Positions 36,319 to 44,972 of a stretch of DNA of 64,000 bases are shown piece after piece. This stretch comes from Streptomyces sp. cf386 (GTDB lineage: Bacteria; Actinomycetota; Actinomycetes; Streptomycetales; Streptomycetaceae). The notes beneath the pieces were generated by a model. The model had not been told where the DNA came from. It ran no database searches and worked only from the letters and a program-made list of their open reading frames with translations. Location: positions 340,052-404,051 of the forward strand of contig NZ_FNHV01000009.1 of the NCBI RefSeq assembly GCF_900103585.1, in the 5' to 3' direction. Position numbers and translations under genes: made by a program. The stretch's first letter is position 1; every line of letters begins with the position of its first letter.

Positions 36319-36348
36319 ACAATAACTCGCTGATCGATGATCGATCAA
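36319..36348 (-). promoter_or_regulatory. Putative aceE promoter overlapping a palindromic operator
   Basis: On the minus strand a TTGATC (-35-like) is separated by 18 bases from TATTGT (-10-like), about 110 bases upstream of aceE. The palindrome TGATCGA-tga-TCGATCA (36331-36347 on the plus strand) overlaps the -35 and spacer. An operator here would block RNA polymerase. The adjacent FCD-type GntR regulator is an obvious candidate ligand-responsive repressor. Confidence 0.5.
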
Positions 36349-36493
36349 AGGGTTGAGGACGAAAACCTCTTGATCACGAGAAAGTAGGCACGCGGTGCCT
36401 TTCGGGCAGGCACCGGGTGCCGCGTTTTCGAGCGGTTTTCGCAGGTGGGGATACGTATGAGCGGGGTGGCGCTCAGGGCGTGCGCGGTCGCGC

Positions 36494-37123
36494 TCAGGGC
36501 TCGTGCCGGGGGGCGCAGCCGAGCACGTGGGCCTTGACGATCTCGGCGATCCGCGGGTCCCGGCGCTGGAACGCGGCCACCAGCTCCTGGTGCTCCTCGG
36601 CGTACGACTGCTGCACGGTCCCCAGCCAACGGATGGACAGGGCCGTGAACACCTCGATGCCCAGGCCCTCCCAGGTGTGCAGCAGCACGGAGTTGCCCGC
36701 CGCGCGGACCATCTCGCGGTGGAAGGCGACCGTGTGCCGTACCTGGGCCGTGCCGTCGGACGAGCGGTCGGCCTCGTACAGGGCCGCGACGTGGGGCTCC
36801 AGGGCCGAGCAGTCCTCCGCGAGGCGGTCGGCCGCGAGTTCCGCCGCGATGGCCTCCAGGCCGGCTCGGACCGGGTAGCTCTCCTCCAGGTCGGCGGCCG
36901 TCAGACTCCGTACCCGTACGCCCTTGTTGGGCGCCGACTCGATCAGCCGCAGCGACTCAAGCTCGCGCAGGGCCTCGCGTACGGGGGTCTGGCTGACCTC
37001 CAGCTCCGTCGCGATCCGCCGCTCTACGATTCGCTCGCCCGGCTGCCAGCGACCGCTGATGATCCCCTCCAGGATGTGCTCGCGGATCTGTTCGCGCAGC
37101 GAGTGGATGACGGGGGCGGTCAT
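36494..37123 (-). CDS. GntR-family regulator, FCD subfamily
   Basis: A 209-residue regulator. The winged helix (LREQIREHILEGIISGRWQPGERI ... SQTPVREALRELESLRLI) is at about 9-65. The helical FCD ligand domain follows, with metal-binding-type residues Asp/Glu and His in VRAGLEAIAAE, HTVAFHREMVRAAGN and VKAHVLGC (near 203). It lies upstream of aceE on the same strand, and its own leader contains TTGTCTAAACGTCAAC, a possible half-operator. Control of pyruvate dehydrogenase is an inference from position, by analogy with PdhR. Confidence 0.9.
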   Translation of the reverse strand: MTAPVIHSLREQIREHILEGIISGRWQPGERIVERRIATELEVSQTPVREALRELESLRLIESAPNKGVRVRSLTAADLEESYPVRAGLEAIAAELAADRLAEDCSALEPHVAALYEADRSSDGTAQVRHTVAFHREMVRAAGNSVLLHTWEGLGIEVFTALSIRWLGTVQQSYAEEHQELVAAFQRRDPRIAEIVKAHVLGCAPRHEP

Positions 37124-37292
37124 GAGGGCTCCTTAGGGCGCGTTGACGTTTAGACAATACGGCCGTTGCGCTCCGTGGGGGTGGCGCTTGAGGGCGCTTT
37201 AGTGCAGGTGAGACGAGACTTACACGCCGTGGGTGGAGCGGGGCGCCCAGGGGCTCGGTTCGGATTGTCGTCGTGCGGCTGCGCGTCGTGTG

Positions 37293-37329
37293 TGGCTGGT
37301 CGCGCAGTTCCCCGCGCCCCTGAGGGGGT
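37293..37329. repeat. Dispersed palindromic repeat (second copy)
   Basis: GGTCGCGCAGTTCCCCGCG followed by CCCCTGAGGGGG repeats the left half of the element at 24010-24045. Here the right arm is shortened. It lies between the GntR gene and sucB. Confidence 0.6.
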
Positions 37330-37356
37330 TGCAGGCGGCCCCTGCTGCATAAGCGA

Positions 37357-37387
37357 CGCCCCGTCCGGAGAAGCTCCGGACGGGGCG
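37357..37387 (-). terminator. Terminator hairpin after sucB
   Basis: A 14-base-pair perfect stem (CGCCCCGTCCGGAG / CTCCGGACGGGGCG) with a three-base loop lies 22 bases beyond the sucB stop codon. Confidence 0.9.
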
Positions 37388-37409
37388 CCGTACTACCCGA
37401 CAGGGGAGA

Positions 37410-39194
37410 TCAGAGGCCGAGCTCGACCTCGAACTCGCCCGCCTCCAGGATCGCCTTGACCGCCGTCAGGTAACGGGCCGCGTCGGCGCCGTCGACCAGG
37501 CGGTGGTCGTAGGAGAGGGTCAGGTACGTCATGTCGCGGACGCCGATGACCGTGCCCTCCTCCGTCTCGATGACGGCCGGGCGCTTGACCGTGGCGCCGA
37601 TGCCGAGGATCGCGACCTGGCCCGGCGGCACGATGATCGTGTCGAAGAGCGCGCCGCGCGAACCGGTGTTGGAGATGGTGAAGGTCGCGCCGGACAGCTC
37701 GTCGGGCGTGATCTTGTTGGCGCGGACCTTGCCCGCCAGGTCGGCCGTGGCCTTGGCGATGCCGGCGATGTTGAGGTCGCCCGCGTGCTTGATGACCGGG
37801 GTCATCAGGCCCTTCTCCGAGTCCACCGCGATACCGATGTTCTCGGTGTCGAAGTAGGTGATCGTGCCCTCGGCCTCGTTGATCTTGGCGTTGATGGGCG
37901 CGTGCGCCTTCAGCGCCTGGGCCGCGGCCTTGACGAAGAACGGCATCGGGGAGAGCTTGACGCCCTCGCGAGCCGCGAAGGAGTCCTTCGCCCGGGCGCG
38001 CAGCTTCATCAGACGCGTGACGTCGACCTCGACGACCGACGACAGCTGCGCCTGCTCGTGCAGCGCCTTGACCATGTTGTCGCCGATGACCTTGCGGATG
38101 CGCGGCATCTTGACGGTCTGGCCGCGGAGGGGGGAGACCTCCAGGGACGGCGCCTTCTTGGCAGCGGCGGCAGCCGGCGCGGCAGCGGCCGGAGCCGGAG
38201 CAGCGGCGGCGGCCTTCGCGGCCTCGGCGGCGGCGATGACGTCCTGCTTGCGGATACGGCCGCCGACGCCGGTGCCCTTGACGGTGGCCAGGTCGACGCC
38301 GTTCTCGGCGGCGAGCTTGCGCACCAGCGGGGTGACGTAGGCGCCCTCGTCGGTCGCGCCGACGGCGGCCGGAGCGGCCGGAGCCGGGGTGACCGGGGCC
38401 GGAGCCGGAGCCGGAGCCGCCGGGGCGACCGGAGCCGGGGCGGCAGCGGCGGGCGCGGCCGGCGCGGCGGGGGCGGGAGCCGGAGCGGCCGGAGCCGCGG
38501 GGGCAGCCGGAGCCGGGGCAGCGGCGGCGGGGGCCGGAGCAGCCGGGGCCGGGGCGGCCGCCGGAGCGGCACCCGCGACGCCGATGACGGCCAGCTTGGC
38601 GCCGACCTCGGCCGTCTCGTCCTCGCCGACCACGATCTCCAGCAGCGTGCCGGAGGCGGGCGCGGGGATCTCGGTGTCGACCTTGTCCGTCGACACCTCC
38701 AGCAGCGGCTCGTCGGCCTCGACGCTGTCACCGACCGACTTCAGCCAGCGGGTGACGGTGCCCTCGGTGACGGACTCGCCGAGGGCGGGCAGGACCACGT
38801 CCGTGCCCTCGGCGGCACCGGCCGGAGCGGCGGCGGGGGCCTCGGCGGCGGGCGCCGGGGCGGCGGGGGCCTCGGCCACGGGGGCCGGAGCGGGCTCGGC
38901 GGCCGGGGCCGGAGCCTCGGCGGCGGCGGGCGCCGGGGCAGCCGCGGGGGCACCGGTCCCGTCGTCGATCACGGCCAGCTCGGCGCCGACCTCGACCGTC
39001 TCGTCCTCGGCGACCTTGATGGAGGCCAGGACGCCGGCGGCGGGGGAGGGGATCTCGGTGTCGACCTTGTCGGTGGAGACCTCGAGCAGCGGCTCGTCGG
39101 CCTCGACGCGCTCACCCTCGGCCTTCAGCCAGCGGGTGACAGTGCCCTCGGTGACGCTCTCGCCGAGCGCCGGAAGGGTTACGGAAACCGCCAT
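37410..39194 (-). CDS. sucB: 2-oxoacid dehydrogenase E2 (dihydrolipoamide acyl/succinyltransferase)
   Basis: A 594-residue E2 core protein. Two lipoyl domains (about 2-77 and 128-205) each carry the [10 protein letters not shown] motif, with lipoyl Lys43 and its second counterpart. They are joined by long Ala/Pro-rich linkers. A peripheral subunit-binding domain (about 288-325, [23 protein letters not shown]) follows. The catalytic domain ends with [15 protein letters not shown], including the active-site His and Asp. Named SucB by convention; in actinobacteria one E2 can serve both pyruvate and 2-oxoglutarate complexes. Sixty bases upstream ends lpd, so the two form an operon. Confidence 0.93.
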   Translation of the reverse strand: MAVSVTLPALGESVTEGTVTRWLKAEGERVEADEPLLEVSTDKVDTEIPSPAAGVLASIKVAEDETVEVGAELAVIDDGTGAPAAAPAPAAAEAPAPAAEPAPAPVAEAPAAPAPAAEAPAAAPAGAAEGTDVVLPALGESVTEGTVTRWLKSVGDSVEADEPLLEVSTDKVDTEIPAPASGTLLEIVVGEDETAEVGAKLAVIGVAGAAPAAAPAPAAPAPAAAAPAPAAPAAPAAPAPAPAAPAAPAAAAPAPVAPAAPAPAPAPVTPAPAAPAAVGATDEGAYVTPLVRKLAAENGVDLATVKGTGVGGRIRKQDVIAAAEAAKAAAAAPAPAAAAPAAAAAKKAPSLEVSPLRGQTVKMPRIRKVIGDNMVKALHEQAQLSSVVEVDVTRLMKLRARAKDSFAAREGVKLSPMPFFVKAAAQALKAHAPINAKINEAEGTITYFDTENIGIAVDSEKGLMTPVIKHAGDLNIAGIAKATADLAGKVRANKITPDELSGATFTISNTGSRGALFDTIIVPPGQVAILGIGATVKRPAVIETEEGTVIGVRDMTYLTLSYDHRLVDGADAARYLTAVKAILEAGEFEVELGL

Positions 39195-39254
39195 GGTTTC
39201 GGTTGCTCCTTACGAATTGCGGAAGTCTGAAGTCGTCGCTTCGTCGACCGAGGG

Positions 39255-40643
39255 TCAGTCGTGCGAGTGGAGCGGCTTGCCCGCCAGGGCCAGGTGGGCC
39301 TCGCCGAGCGCCTCGTTCTGCGTCGGGTGGGCGTGGATGAGCTGGGCGACCTCGGCCGGCAGGGCCTCCCAGTTGTAGATCAGCTGGGCCTCGCCGACCT
39401 GCTCGCCCATGCGGTCGCCGACCATGTGGACGCCGACCACGGCACCGTCCTTGACCTGGACGAGCTTGATCTCGCCCGCGGTGTTCAGGATCTTGCTCTT
39501 GCCGTTGCCCGCGAGGTTGTACTTCAGAGCGACGACCTTGTCCGCGCCGTAGATCTCCTTGGCCTTGGCCTCGGTGATACCGACGGAGGCGACCTCGGGG
39601 TGGCAGTACGTCACCCGCGGGACACCGTCGTAGTCGATCGGAACGGTCTTCAGACCGGCCAGACGCTCCGCAACCAGGATGCCCTCGGCGAAGCCGACGT
39701 GCGCGAGCTGGAGGGTCGGGACGAGGTCACCGACGGCGGAGATGGTCGGCACGTTGGTGCGCATGTACTCGTCGACCAGGACGTAGCCGCGGTCCATGGC
39801 GACGCCCTGCTCCTCGTAGCCGAGACCGGCGGAGACCGGGCCGCGGCCGACGGCGACCAGCAGGACCTCGGCCTCGAACTCCTTGCCGTCGGCGAGGGTG
39901 ACCTTGACGCCGTCGGCGGTGTACTCGGCCTTGGAGAAGAAGGTGCCCAGGTTGAACTTGATGCCGCGCTTGCGGAACGCGCGCTCAAGAAGCTTGGAGG
40001 AGTTCTCGTCCTCGACCGGGACGAGGTGCTTCAGGCCCTCGATGACGGTGACGTCGGAGCCGAAGGACTTCCACGCCGAGGCGAACTCGACGCCGATGAC
40101 GCCGCCGCCCAGGATGATCGCGGACTTGGGCACGCGGTCCAGGACGAGGGCGTGGTCCGAGGAGATGATCCGGTTGCCGTCGATCTCCAGGCCCGGCAGC
40201 GACTTCGGCACGGAGCCGGTCGCGAGGAGCACGTGGCGGCCCTGGATGCGCCGGCCGTTCACGTCGACCGAGGTCGGGGAGGACAGGCGGCCCTCACCCT
40301 CGATGTACGTCACCTTGCGGGAGGCGACGAGACCCTGCAGGCCCTTGTACAGGCCGGAGATCACGCCGTCCTTGTACTTGTGGACCCCGGCGATGTCGAT
40401 GCCCTCGAAGGTGGCCTTCACGCCGAACTGCTCGCTCTCGCGAGCCTGGTCGGCGATCTCGCCCGCGTGCAGCAGGGCCTTGGTGGGGATGCAACCCCGG
40501 TGCAGGCAGGTGCCGCCGACCTTGTCCTTCTCGATCAGGGCGACGTCCAGGCCCAGCTGCGCCCCGCGCAGGGCCGCGGCGTAACCGCCACTACCACCGC
40601 CGAGGATCACTAGGTCGAAAACGGTGCTGGCGTCGTTCGCCAC
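39255..40643 (-). CDS. lpdA: Dihydrolipoyl dehydrogenase (E3)
   Basis: A 462-residue FAD flavoprotein that reoxidises dihydrolipoyl groups with NAD+. FAD motif VILGGGSGGYAAALRG (about 12-27), redox disulfide GGTCLHRGCIPTK (Cys46 and Cys51), NAD motif ILGGGVIGVEFAS, and the C-terminal His-Glu pair in HAHPTQNEALGEA. The GTG start at 40643 has a GGAGGACG site. It is the first gene of the lpd-sucB unit. Its E1 partner aceE is nearby; no sucA is in the window. Confidence 0.97.
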   Translation of the reverse strand: MANDASTVFDLVILGGGSGGYAAALRGAQLGLDVALIEKDKVGGTCLHRGCIPTKALLHAGEIADQARESEQFGVKATFEGIDIAGVHKYKDGVISGLYKGLQGLVASRKVTYIEGEGRLSSPTSVDVNGRRIQGRHVLLATGSVPKSLPGLEIDGNRIISSDHALVLDRVPKSAIILGGGVIGVEFASAWKSFGSDVTVIEGLKHLVPVEDENSSKLLERAFRKRGIKFNLGTFFSKAEYTADGVKVTLADGKEFEAEVLLVAVGRGPVSAGLGYEEQGVAMDRGYVLVDEYMRTNVPTISAVGDLVPTLQLAHVGFAEGILVAERLAGLKTVPIDYDGVPRVTYCHPEVASVGITEAKAKEIYGADKVVALKYNLAGNGKSKILNTAGEIKLVQVKDGAVVGVHMVGDRMGEQVGEAQLIYNWEALPAEVAQLIHAHPTQNEALGEAHLALAGKPLHSHD

Positions 40644-40860
40644 GTCACGTCCTCCATGCATGTGCGCCGTGCGCCGGTCGTCGATGACCGACAGGCGGCT
40701 GGTGTCCGGCCGCTCTTTCTTCGGCCCTGTGGTGGGGCCCTGTCCTGCCGAGCCCCATCTTCGCACTTGTCCACACCGAACGAGACGCCGGGCCGGTGTG
40801 TGAGACGTCCCACGTTCAGTTGAGCGGACGGACGAGGGGCATGAACGAGCGCATGAAATA

Positions 40861-40895
40861 AGGGGGCTCCGCCCTACCCGCGCGCGGAGCCCCCT
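40861..40895 (-). terminator. Terminator hairpin after pepA
   Basis: An 11-base-pair stem, AGGGGGCTCCG / CGGAGCCCCCT, with a 13-base loop lies 27 bases beyond the pepA stop codon. Confidence 0.85.
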
Positions 40896-40922
40896 GTTGT
40901 TCAGAGTTTGTTCAGAGCAAGC

Positions 40923-42470
40923 TCACCCGAGGTCGCCGGCCGCCGTGAGTTCAGCGAGCCGGACCAGCGTCCGCACCGCGCTCCCCGTGCCACCCTTCGG
41001 CGTGTATCCGAAGGGCCCGCCCTCGTTGTACGCGGGACCGGCAATGTCCAGGTGTGCCCAGGTGACGCCCTCGCCCACGAACTCGCGCAGGAAGAGACCG
41101 GCGACCAGCCCGCCGCCCATCCGCTCACCCATGTTGGCGATGTCGGCGGTGGGCGAGTCCATCCCCTTGCGCAGGTGCTCCGGCAGCGGCATCGGCCAGG
41201 ACGCCTCCCCGACCTCCTCGGCCGCCTCCACGATCGCGGAGCGGAACGCGTCGTCGTTGGCCATCACACCGAAGGTGCGGTTGCCCAGCGCCAGCACCAT
41301 CGCGCCGGTGAGCGTCGCGACGTCGACGATCGCGTCCGGCGTCTCCTGTGACGCCGCCCACAGCGCGTCGGCCAGCACCAGCCGGCCCTCGGCGTCGGTG
41401 TTGAGCACCTCGACGGTCTTGCCGCTGTACATGCGCAGCACGTCACCGGGGCGGGTGGCGGTGCCCGACGGCATGTTCTCGGCGAGCGCCAGCCAGCCGG
41501 TGACGTTCACCCGCAGCCCGAGCCGCGCGGCGGCGACCACGGCGGCGAACACGGCGGCGGCACCGCTCATGTCGCACTTCATCGTCTCGTTGTGCCCGGC
41601 CGGCTTCAGCGAGATGCCGCCCGAGTCGTAGGTGATGCCCTTGCCGACGAAGGCGAGGTGCTTGTCCGCCTTGGAGGTCGTGTACGACAGCTTCACCAGC
41701 CGCGGGCCCGCCGCCGACCCGGAGCCGACGCCCAGGATGCCGCCGTAGCCGCCCTTGGTCAGTGCCTTCTCGTCGAGCACCTGCACCTTGATGCCGTGCT
41801 CCTTGGCCGCCGCCGTGGCGACCGCCGCGAACGACTCCGGGTTGAGGTCGTTCGGCGGCATGTTGATCAGGTCGCGGGCGCGGTTGAGCTCCTCGGAGAC
41901 TGCGATGGCGCGCTCGATCGCCGCCTTGTGCTCCTTGTCGCGCGGCTTCCCGCCGAGCAGCGCGGCCTCGGCGAGCGGGGCCTTGCCGTTCTTCTTGGCC
42001 TTCTCGTCCTTGCCGTTCGCCTTGTACACGTCGAAGGCGTACGCCCCGAGCAGCACGCCCTCGGCGACGGCGCCGACGTCACCGGCGTCGCCCAGCGGCA
42101 GCGCGAAAGCGGCCTTCTTGGAGCCGGCGAGGGCGCGGGCGGCAGCGCCGGCGGCCCTGCGCAGCGCCTCCCCCTCGTACGCCCCGTCCTTGGAGTCCTC
42201 GGGCTCCGCTCCCAGGCCCACCGCCACCACGAGCGGGGCCTTGAAACCGGCGGGCGCGGGGAGCTTCGTCACCTCGCCCTCGGATCCGGAGGCACCGAGG
42301 GTCTCCAGGACGCCGGCGAGCTTGCCGTCGTACGCCTTGTCCACGGCCTCGGCGCCCGGTGCGACGACCAGGTTCCCGGACCTGGATGCCGTGCCCTTGG
42401 CGACACCGATCACGATCGCGTCGGCCCGCAGGCCGGGCGCCGCGGCGGTGCTGAGAGTGAGAGCAGTCAC
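40923..42470 (-). CDS. pepA: Leucyl aminopeptidase (M17)
   Basis: A 515-residue cytosolic M17 metallopeptidase. The catalytic C-terminal domain contains VGKGITYDSGGISLKP (metal-binding Lys and Asp), the NTDAEGRLVLADAL signature with metal-binding Asp/Glu and catalytic Arg, and MKCDMSGAAAV. The N-terminal half is the usual less-conserved domain. GTG start at 42470. It removes N-terminal residues in peptide turnover and may also bind DNA, as PepA does in enterobacteria. Divergent from the exported deacetylase gene. Confidence 0.95.
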   Translation of the reverse strand: MTALTLSTAAAPGLRADAIVIGVAKGTASRSGNLVVAPGAEAVDKAYDGKLAGVLETLGASGSEGEVTKLPAPAGFKAPLVVAVGLGAEPEDSKDGAYEGEALRRAAGAAARALAGSKKAAFALPLGDAGDVGAVAEGVLLGAYAFDVYKANGKDEKAKKNGKAPLAEAALLGGKPRDKEHKAAIERAIAVSEELNRARDLINMPPNDLNPESFAAVATAAAKEHGIKVQVLDEKALTKGGYGGILGVGSGSAAGPRLVKLSYTTSKADKHLAFVGKGITYDSGGISLKPAGHNETMKCDMSGAAAVFAAVVAAARLGLRVNVTGWLALAENMPSGTATRPGDVLRMYSGKTVEVLNTDAEGRLVLADALWAASQETPDAIVDVATLTGAMVLALGNRTFGVMANDDAFRSAIVEAAEEVGEASWPMPLPEHLRKGMDSPTADIANMGERMGGGLVAGLFLREFVGEGVTWAHLDIAGPAYNEGGPFGYTPKGGTGSAVRTLVRLAELTAAGDLG

Positions 42471-42823
42471 GGTGGTGAATTCTCGCTTCCGATGTGAAGT
42501 TGCATGGCCGAATGGTGTGGGTCGACCGGGCCCGACGGCCGACCCTAGTTCCGACCTACGGGTGCGGTATCAGCGGGGCCTTCCCCGGTGCGGCGAACAC
42601 TCGGGATGAGCCTACGCTCGTGTGAGCGTTCGCTCATTCCTACGGGCGTTCACCTGTCGGTGGCGTCGTGGTCATTTCTTGATCCTCGGCCTCGGTGAGC
42701 TGAGTCACACTCGTCTGGTTCCGGTGAGCGATCGGCTTGCCGCTTTGCATGATTTCCACGGATCCTCCGCCGATTTGTCACACGTGGTCGCAAGGGGATC
42801 TTCTGGGGGGAGAGGGACGATCA
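42471..42823. other. 353-base control region between pepA and the deacetylase gene
   Basis: It holds a 14-base palindrome TGAGCG-tt-CGCTCA at 42623-42636, which is operator-like (the GAGCG/CGCTC half-sites resemble TetR-family targets). A GGGGGGAGAGGG site precedes the ATG at 42824. GTGAGCTGAGTCAC near 42695 is a further imperfect symmetry. I see no small gene with a convincing ribosome binding site. Confidence 0.45.
42623..42636. promoter_or_regulatory. Palindromic operator candidate
   Basis: TGAGCGTTCGCTCA has 6-base perfect arms and a TT centre, about 190 bases upstream of the secreted deacetylase gene and 150 bases from pepA. It resembles repressor half-sites of the TetR type, but no such regulator is next to it. 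Confidence 0.35.
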
Positions 42824-44872
42824 ATGGCGCAGAGCGCGCGCAGATGGAGAAACCGCAGAAACGGCGTGGCCGCCTTGACGGCCGCGAGTCTGCTGACCCT
42901 GGGCCTGGCGGCGGCCCCGAGTGCCGTGGCCGCCGAGGTGCCGCGCATCGATCTCAAGGTGCTGGTCGTGGACAACGGCGACAGTCCCGTCGGGGCCATC
43001 ACCGCCCAGCTGAAGAGCACCGGCATCCCGTACACCACCGTCGACCTGAACGACGCGAACCGCCCGACCATCACGGAGGCGTTCCTCAGCGACACGGTGA
43101 ACGGCAGGCCGCGGGCCAAGTACCAGGGCGTCGTGCTGCCCAACGAGGCCCCCTTCGGCGCGGGTTCGGCGGAACAGACCGCGCTGGAGAGCTACGAGCG
43201 GACCTACGGCATTCCGCAGGTCGACGCCTACACCTGGGCCCACCCGGGCGTCGGACTCGACTACACCAGCTCGGGCGGCTGGGCCGGCACTCTCGACGGG
43301 CGTGAGGCGTCCGTCACCGCCGAGGGCAGGGCGGGGTACTTCGGCTATCTCGACGGCGCCTTCACCTTCGAGGACAACGACGCCTCCGTACAGGAGAGTT
43401 ACGGCTACGTCGCCCGGCCCCGCGCGGGCTTCACCAGCTATGTCGACCTTCCCGTGCCCGCCGGCTCCGGGCGCGGCAGCCTGATCGGCGAGTACAACCA
43501 CGACGGGCGCCGCGAACTGGTGGTGACCTTCGCGTACAACCAGTACCAGCAGCAGTTCCGGGTACTCGCCCGTGGCGTCGTCGAATGGCTGACGCAGGGC
43601 GTGCATGTGGGGCAGGCACGCAACTATTTCGCGGTGCATGTCGACGACGTCTTCGCGCCCGACAGCCGCTGGGACACCGAGCGCAACTGCACCCCCGGTG
43701 ACTTCGACTGCGTGGGCGGTGACGGCGAGGGGACCACACCGATCCGGATGACCGCCGAGGACGCGGTGTACGCCGCCCAGTGGCAGCGCGAGCACGGGTT
43801 CAAGCTGGACATGGTCTACAACGCCGGCTCCGGCGAGGAGTGGAAGAGCGAGAACGGCGGCACCGACGCCCTCACCGACCGACTGCTCGCGGACAAGGCG
43901 CAGTACCGCTGGGTCAACCACACCTACACGCACCCCTTCCTCGGCTGTGTGCAGGACACCTCGACCGTGCCGTGGAGCTGCGCCAAGAACGCCGCCGGCT
44001 CGACGCAGTACATGAGCCGCTCGGACATCTCGGCGCAGATCCGCGACAACTACAACTGGGGCCTCACCAAGGGCCTCCCGCTCGACCGCACGGAGCTCGT
44101 GACCGGTGAGCACTCGGGTCTGAGGACCCTGCCCCAGCAGCCCGCCGACAACCCCAACCTGGCCGGCGCCCTCGCCGACAACGGCGTCACCTGGATCGCC
44201 GCGGACAACTCCCGTGAGCCCGACCAGCGTTCGGCCGGCGCCGCGCTGACCGTGCCCCGGTACCCGATGAACGTGTACTACAACACGGGTACCGAGGAGG
44301 AGATGGCCGACGAGTACAACTGGATCTACACCTCCGCGGCCGACGGCGGCAGCGGCATCTGCGAGACCAACCCCGCCTCCACCTGCCTCGACGACCCGCT
44401 GGACCTCGCCACCGGCTACGACTCCCACATCGTCCCGCAGGAGGCCCGCACCGCCCTCGGGCACGCGATCGGCAACGACCCGCGCCCGCACTACGCGCAC
44501 CAGTCCAACCTGGCCGAGGACCGGACGCTGTACCCGGTCCTGGACAAGGTGCTCGCCGACTACCAGGCGCTCTTCGCCGACAACACCCCGGTGGAGAACC
44601 TCGCGCAGAGTGCCATCGGCACCGAGCTGAAGCGCCGCGCCGCCTGGCAGACCGCTCTCGCACGCGGCTCCGTCACGGCGTACCGCGTCGGTGGCACGGT
44701 CACCGTCAACGCCCCGTCCGGGACGCAGATCCCGGTGACCGCACCTGAAGGGACCACCAAGCAACTCCTCATCGGCACCACCGCGTTCGGGACGCCGTAC
44801 GCGGGAGAGCGCTCGGCCTGGACCACGCCGGGACTGCTGCAGACCGCTCTCAAGCTGAATCTGCCGTCGTAG
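42824..44872 (+). CDS. Secreted NodB-like polysaccharide deacetylase (Agd3/CE18-like)
   Basis: A 682-residue exported protein. The signal peptide is RRWRNRRNG, a hydrophobic core (VAALTAASLLTLGLAAAPSA) and an AVAAE cleavage region near 40. The middle domain shows NodB-fold metal motifs: AVHVDD with Asp274-Asp275 and NHTYTH with His366 and His370, followed by further conserved blocks GEHSGLRT and ITYDSH-like TGYDSHIV. A C-terminal beta domain completes it. This layout recalls the CE18 deacetylase of fungal galactosaminogalactan and the PelA deacetylase. It is upstream of a PelF-like gene, separated by a hairpin. Confidence 0.72.
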   Translation: MAQSARRWRNRRNGVAALTAASLLTLGLAAAPSAVAAEVPRIDLKVLVVDNGDSPVGAITAQLKSTGIPYTTVDLNDANRPTITEAFLSDTVNGRPRAKYQGVVLPNEAPFGAGSAEQTALESYERTYGIPQVDAYTWAHPGVGLDYTSSGGWAGTLDGREASVTAEGRAGYFGYLDGAFTFEDNDASVQESYGYVARPRAGFTSYVDLPVPAGSGRGSLIGEYNHDGRRELVVTFAYNQYQQQFRVLARGVVEWLTQGVHVGQARNYFAVHVDDVFAPDSRWDTERNCTPGDFDCVGGDGEGTTPIRMTAEDAVYAAQWQREHGFKLDMVYNAGSGEEWKSENGGTDALTDRLLADKAQYRWVNHTYTHPFLGCVQDTSTVPWSCAKNAAGSTQYMSRSDISAQIRDNYNWGLTKGLPLDRTELVTGEHSGLRTLPQQPADNPNLAGALADNGVTWIAADNSREPDQRSAGAALTVPRYPMNVYYNTGTEEEMADEYNWIYTSAADGGSGICETNPASTCLDDPLDLATGYDSHIVPQEARTALGHAIGNDPRPHYAHQSNLAEDRTLYPVLDKVLADYQALFADNTPVENLAQSAIGTELKRRAAWQTALARGSVTAYRVGGTVTVNAPSGTQIPVTAPEGTTKQLLIGTTAFGTPYAGERSAWTTPGLLQTALKLNLPS

Positions 44873-44888
44873 CGCAGCGCAAGTCACC

Positions 44889-44930
44889 AGCGCACCCCGG
44901 CGCCTGACCGACCATCTGCCGGGGTGCGCT
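44889..44930 (+). terminator. Hairpin between the deacetylase and PelF-like genes
   Basis: A perfect 13-base-pair stem (AGCGCACCCCGGC / GCCGGGGTGCGCT) with a 16-base loop, without a T run. It may end the deacetylase transcript or act as a partial attenuator before the glycosyltransferase operon. Confidence 0.65.
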
Positions 44931-44972
44931 CCGAGACGCCGCACCGTCTTTGTTCCACAGGGGGGAACTCGC

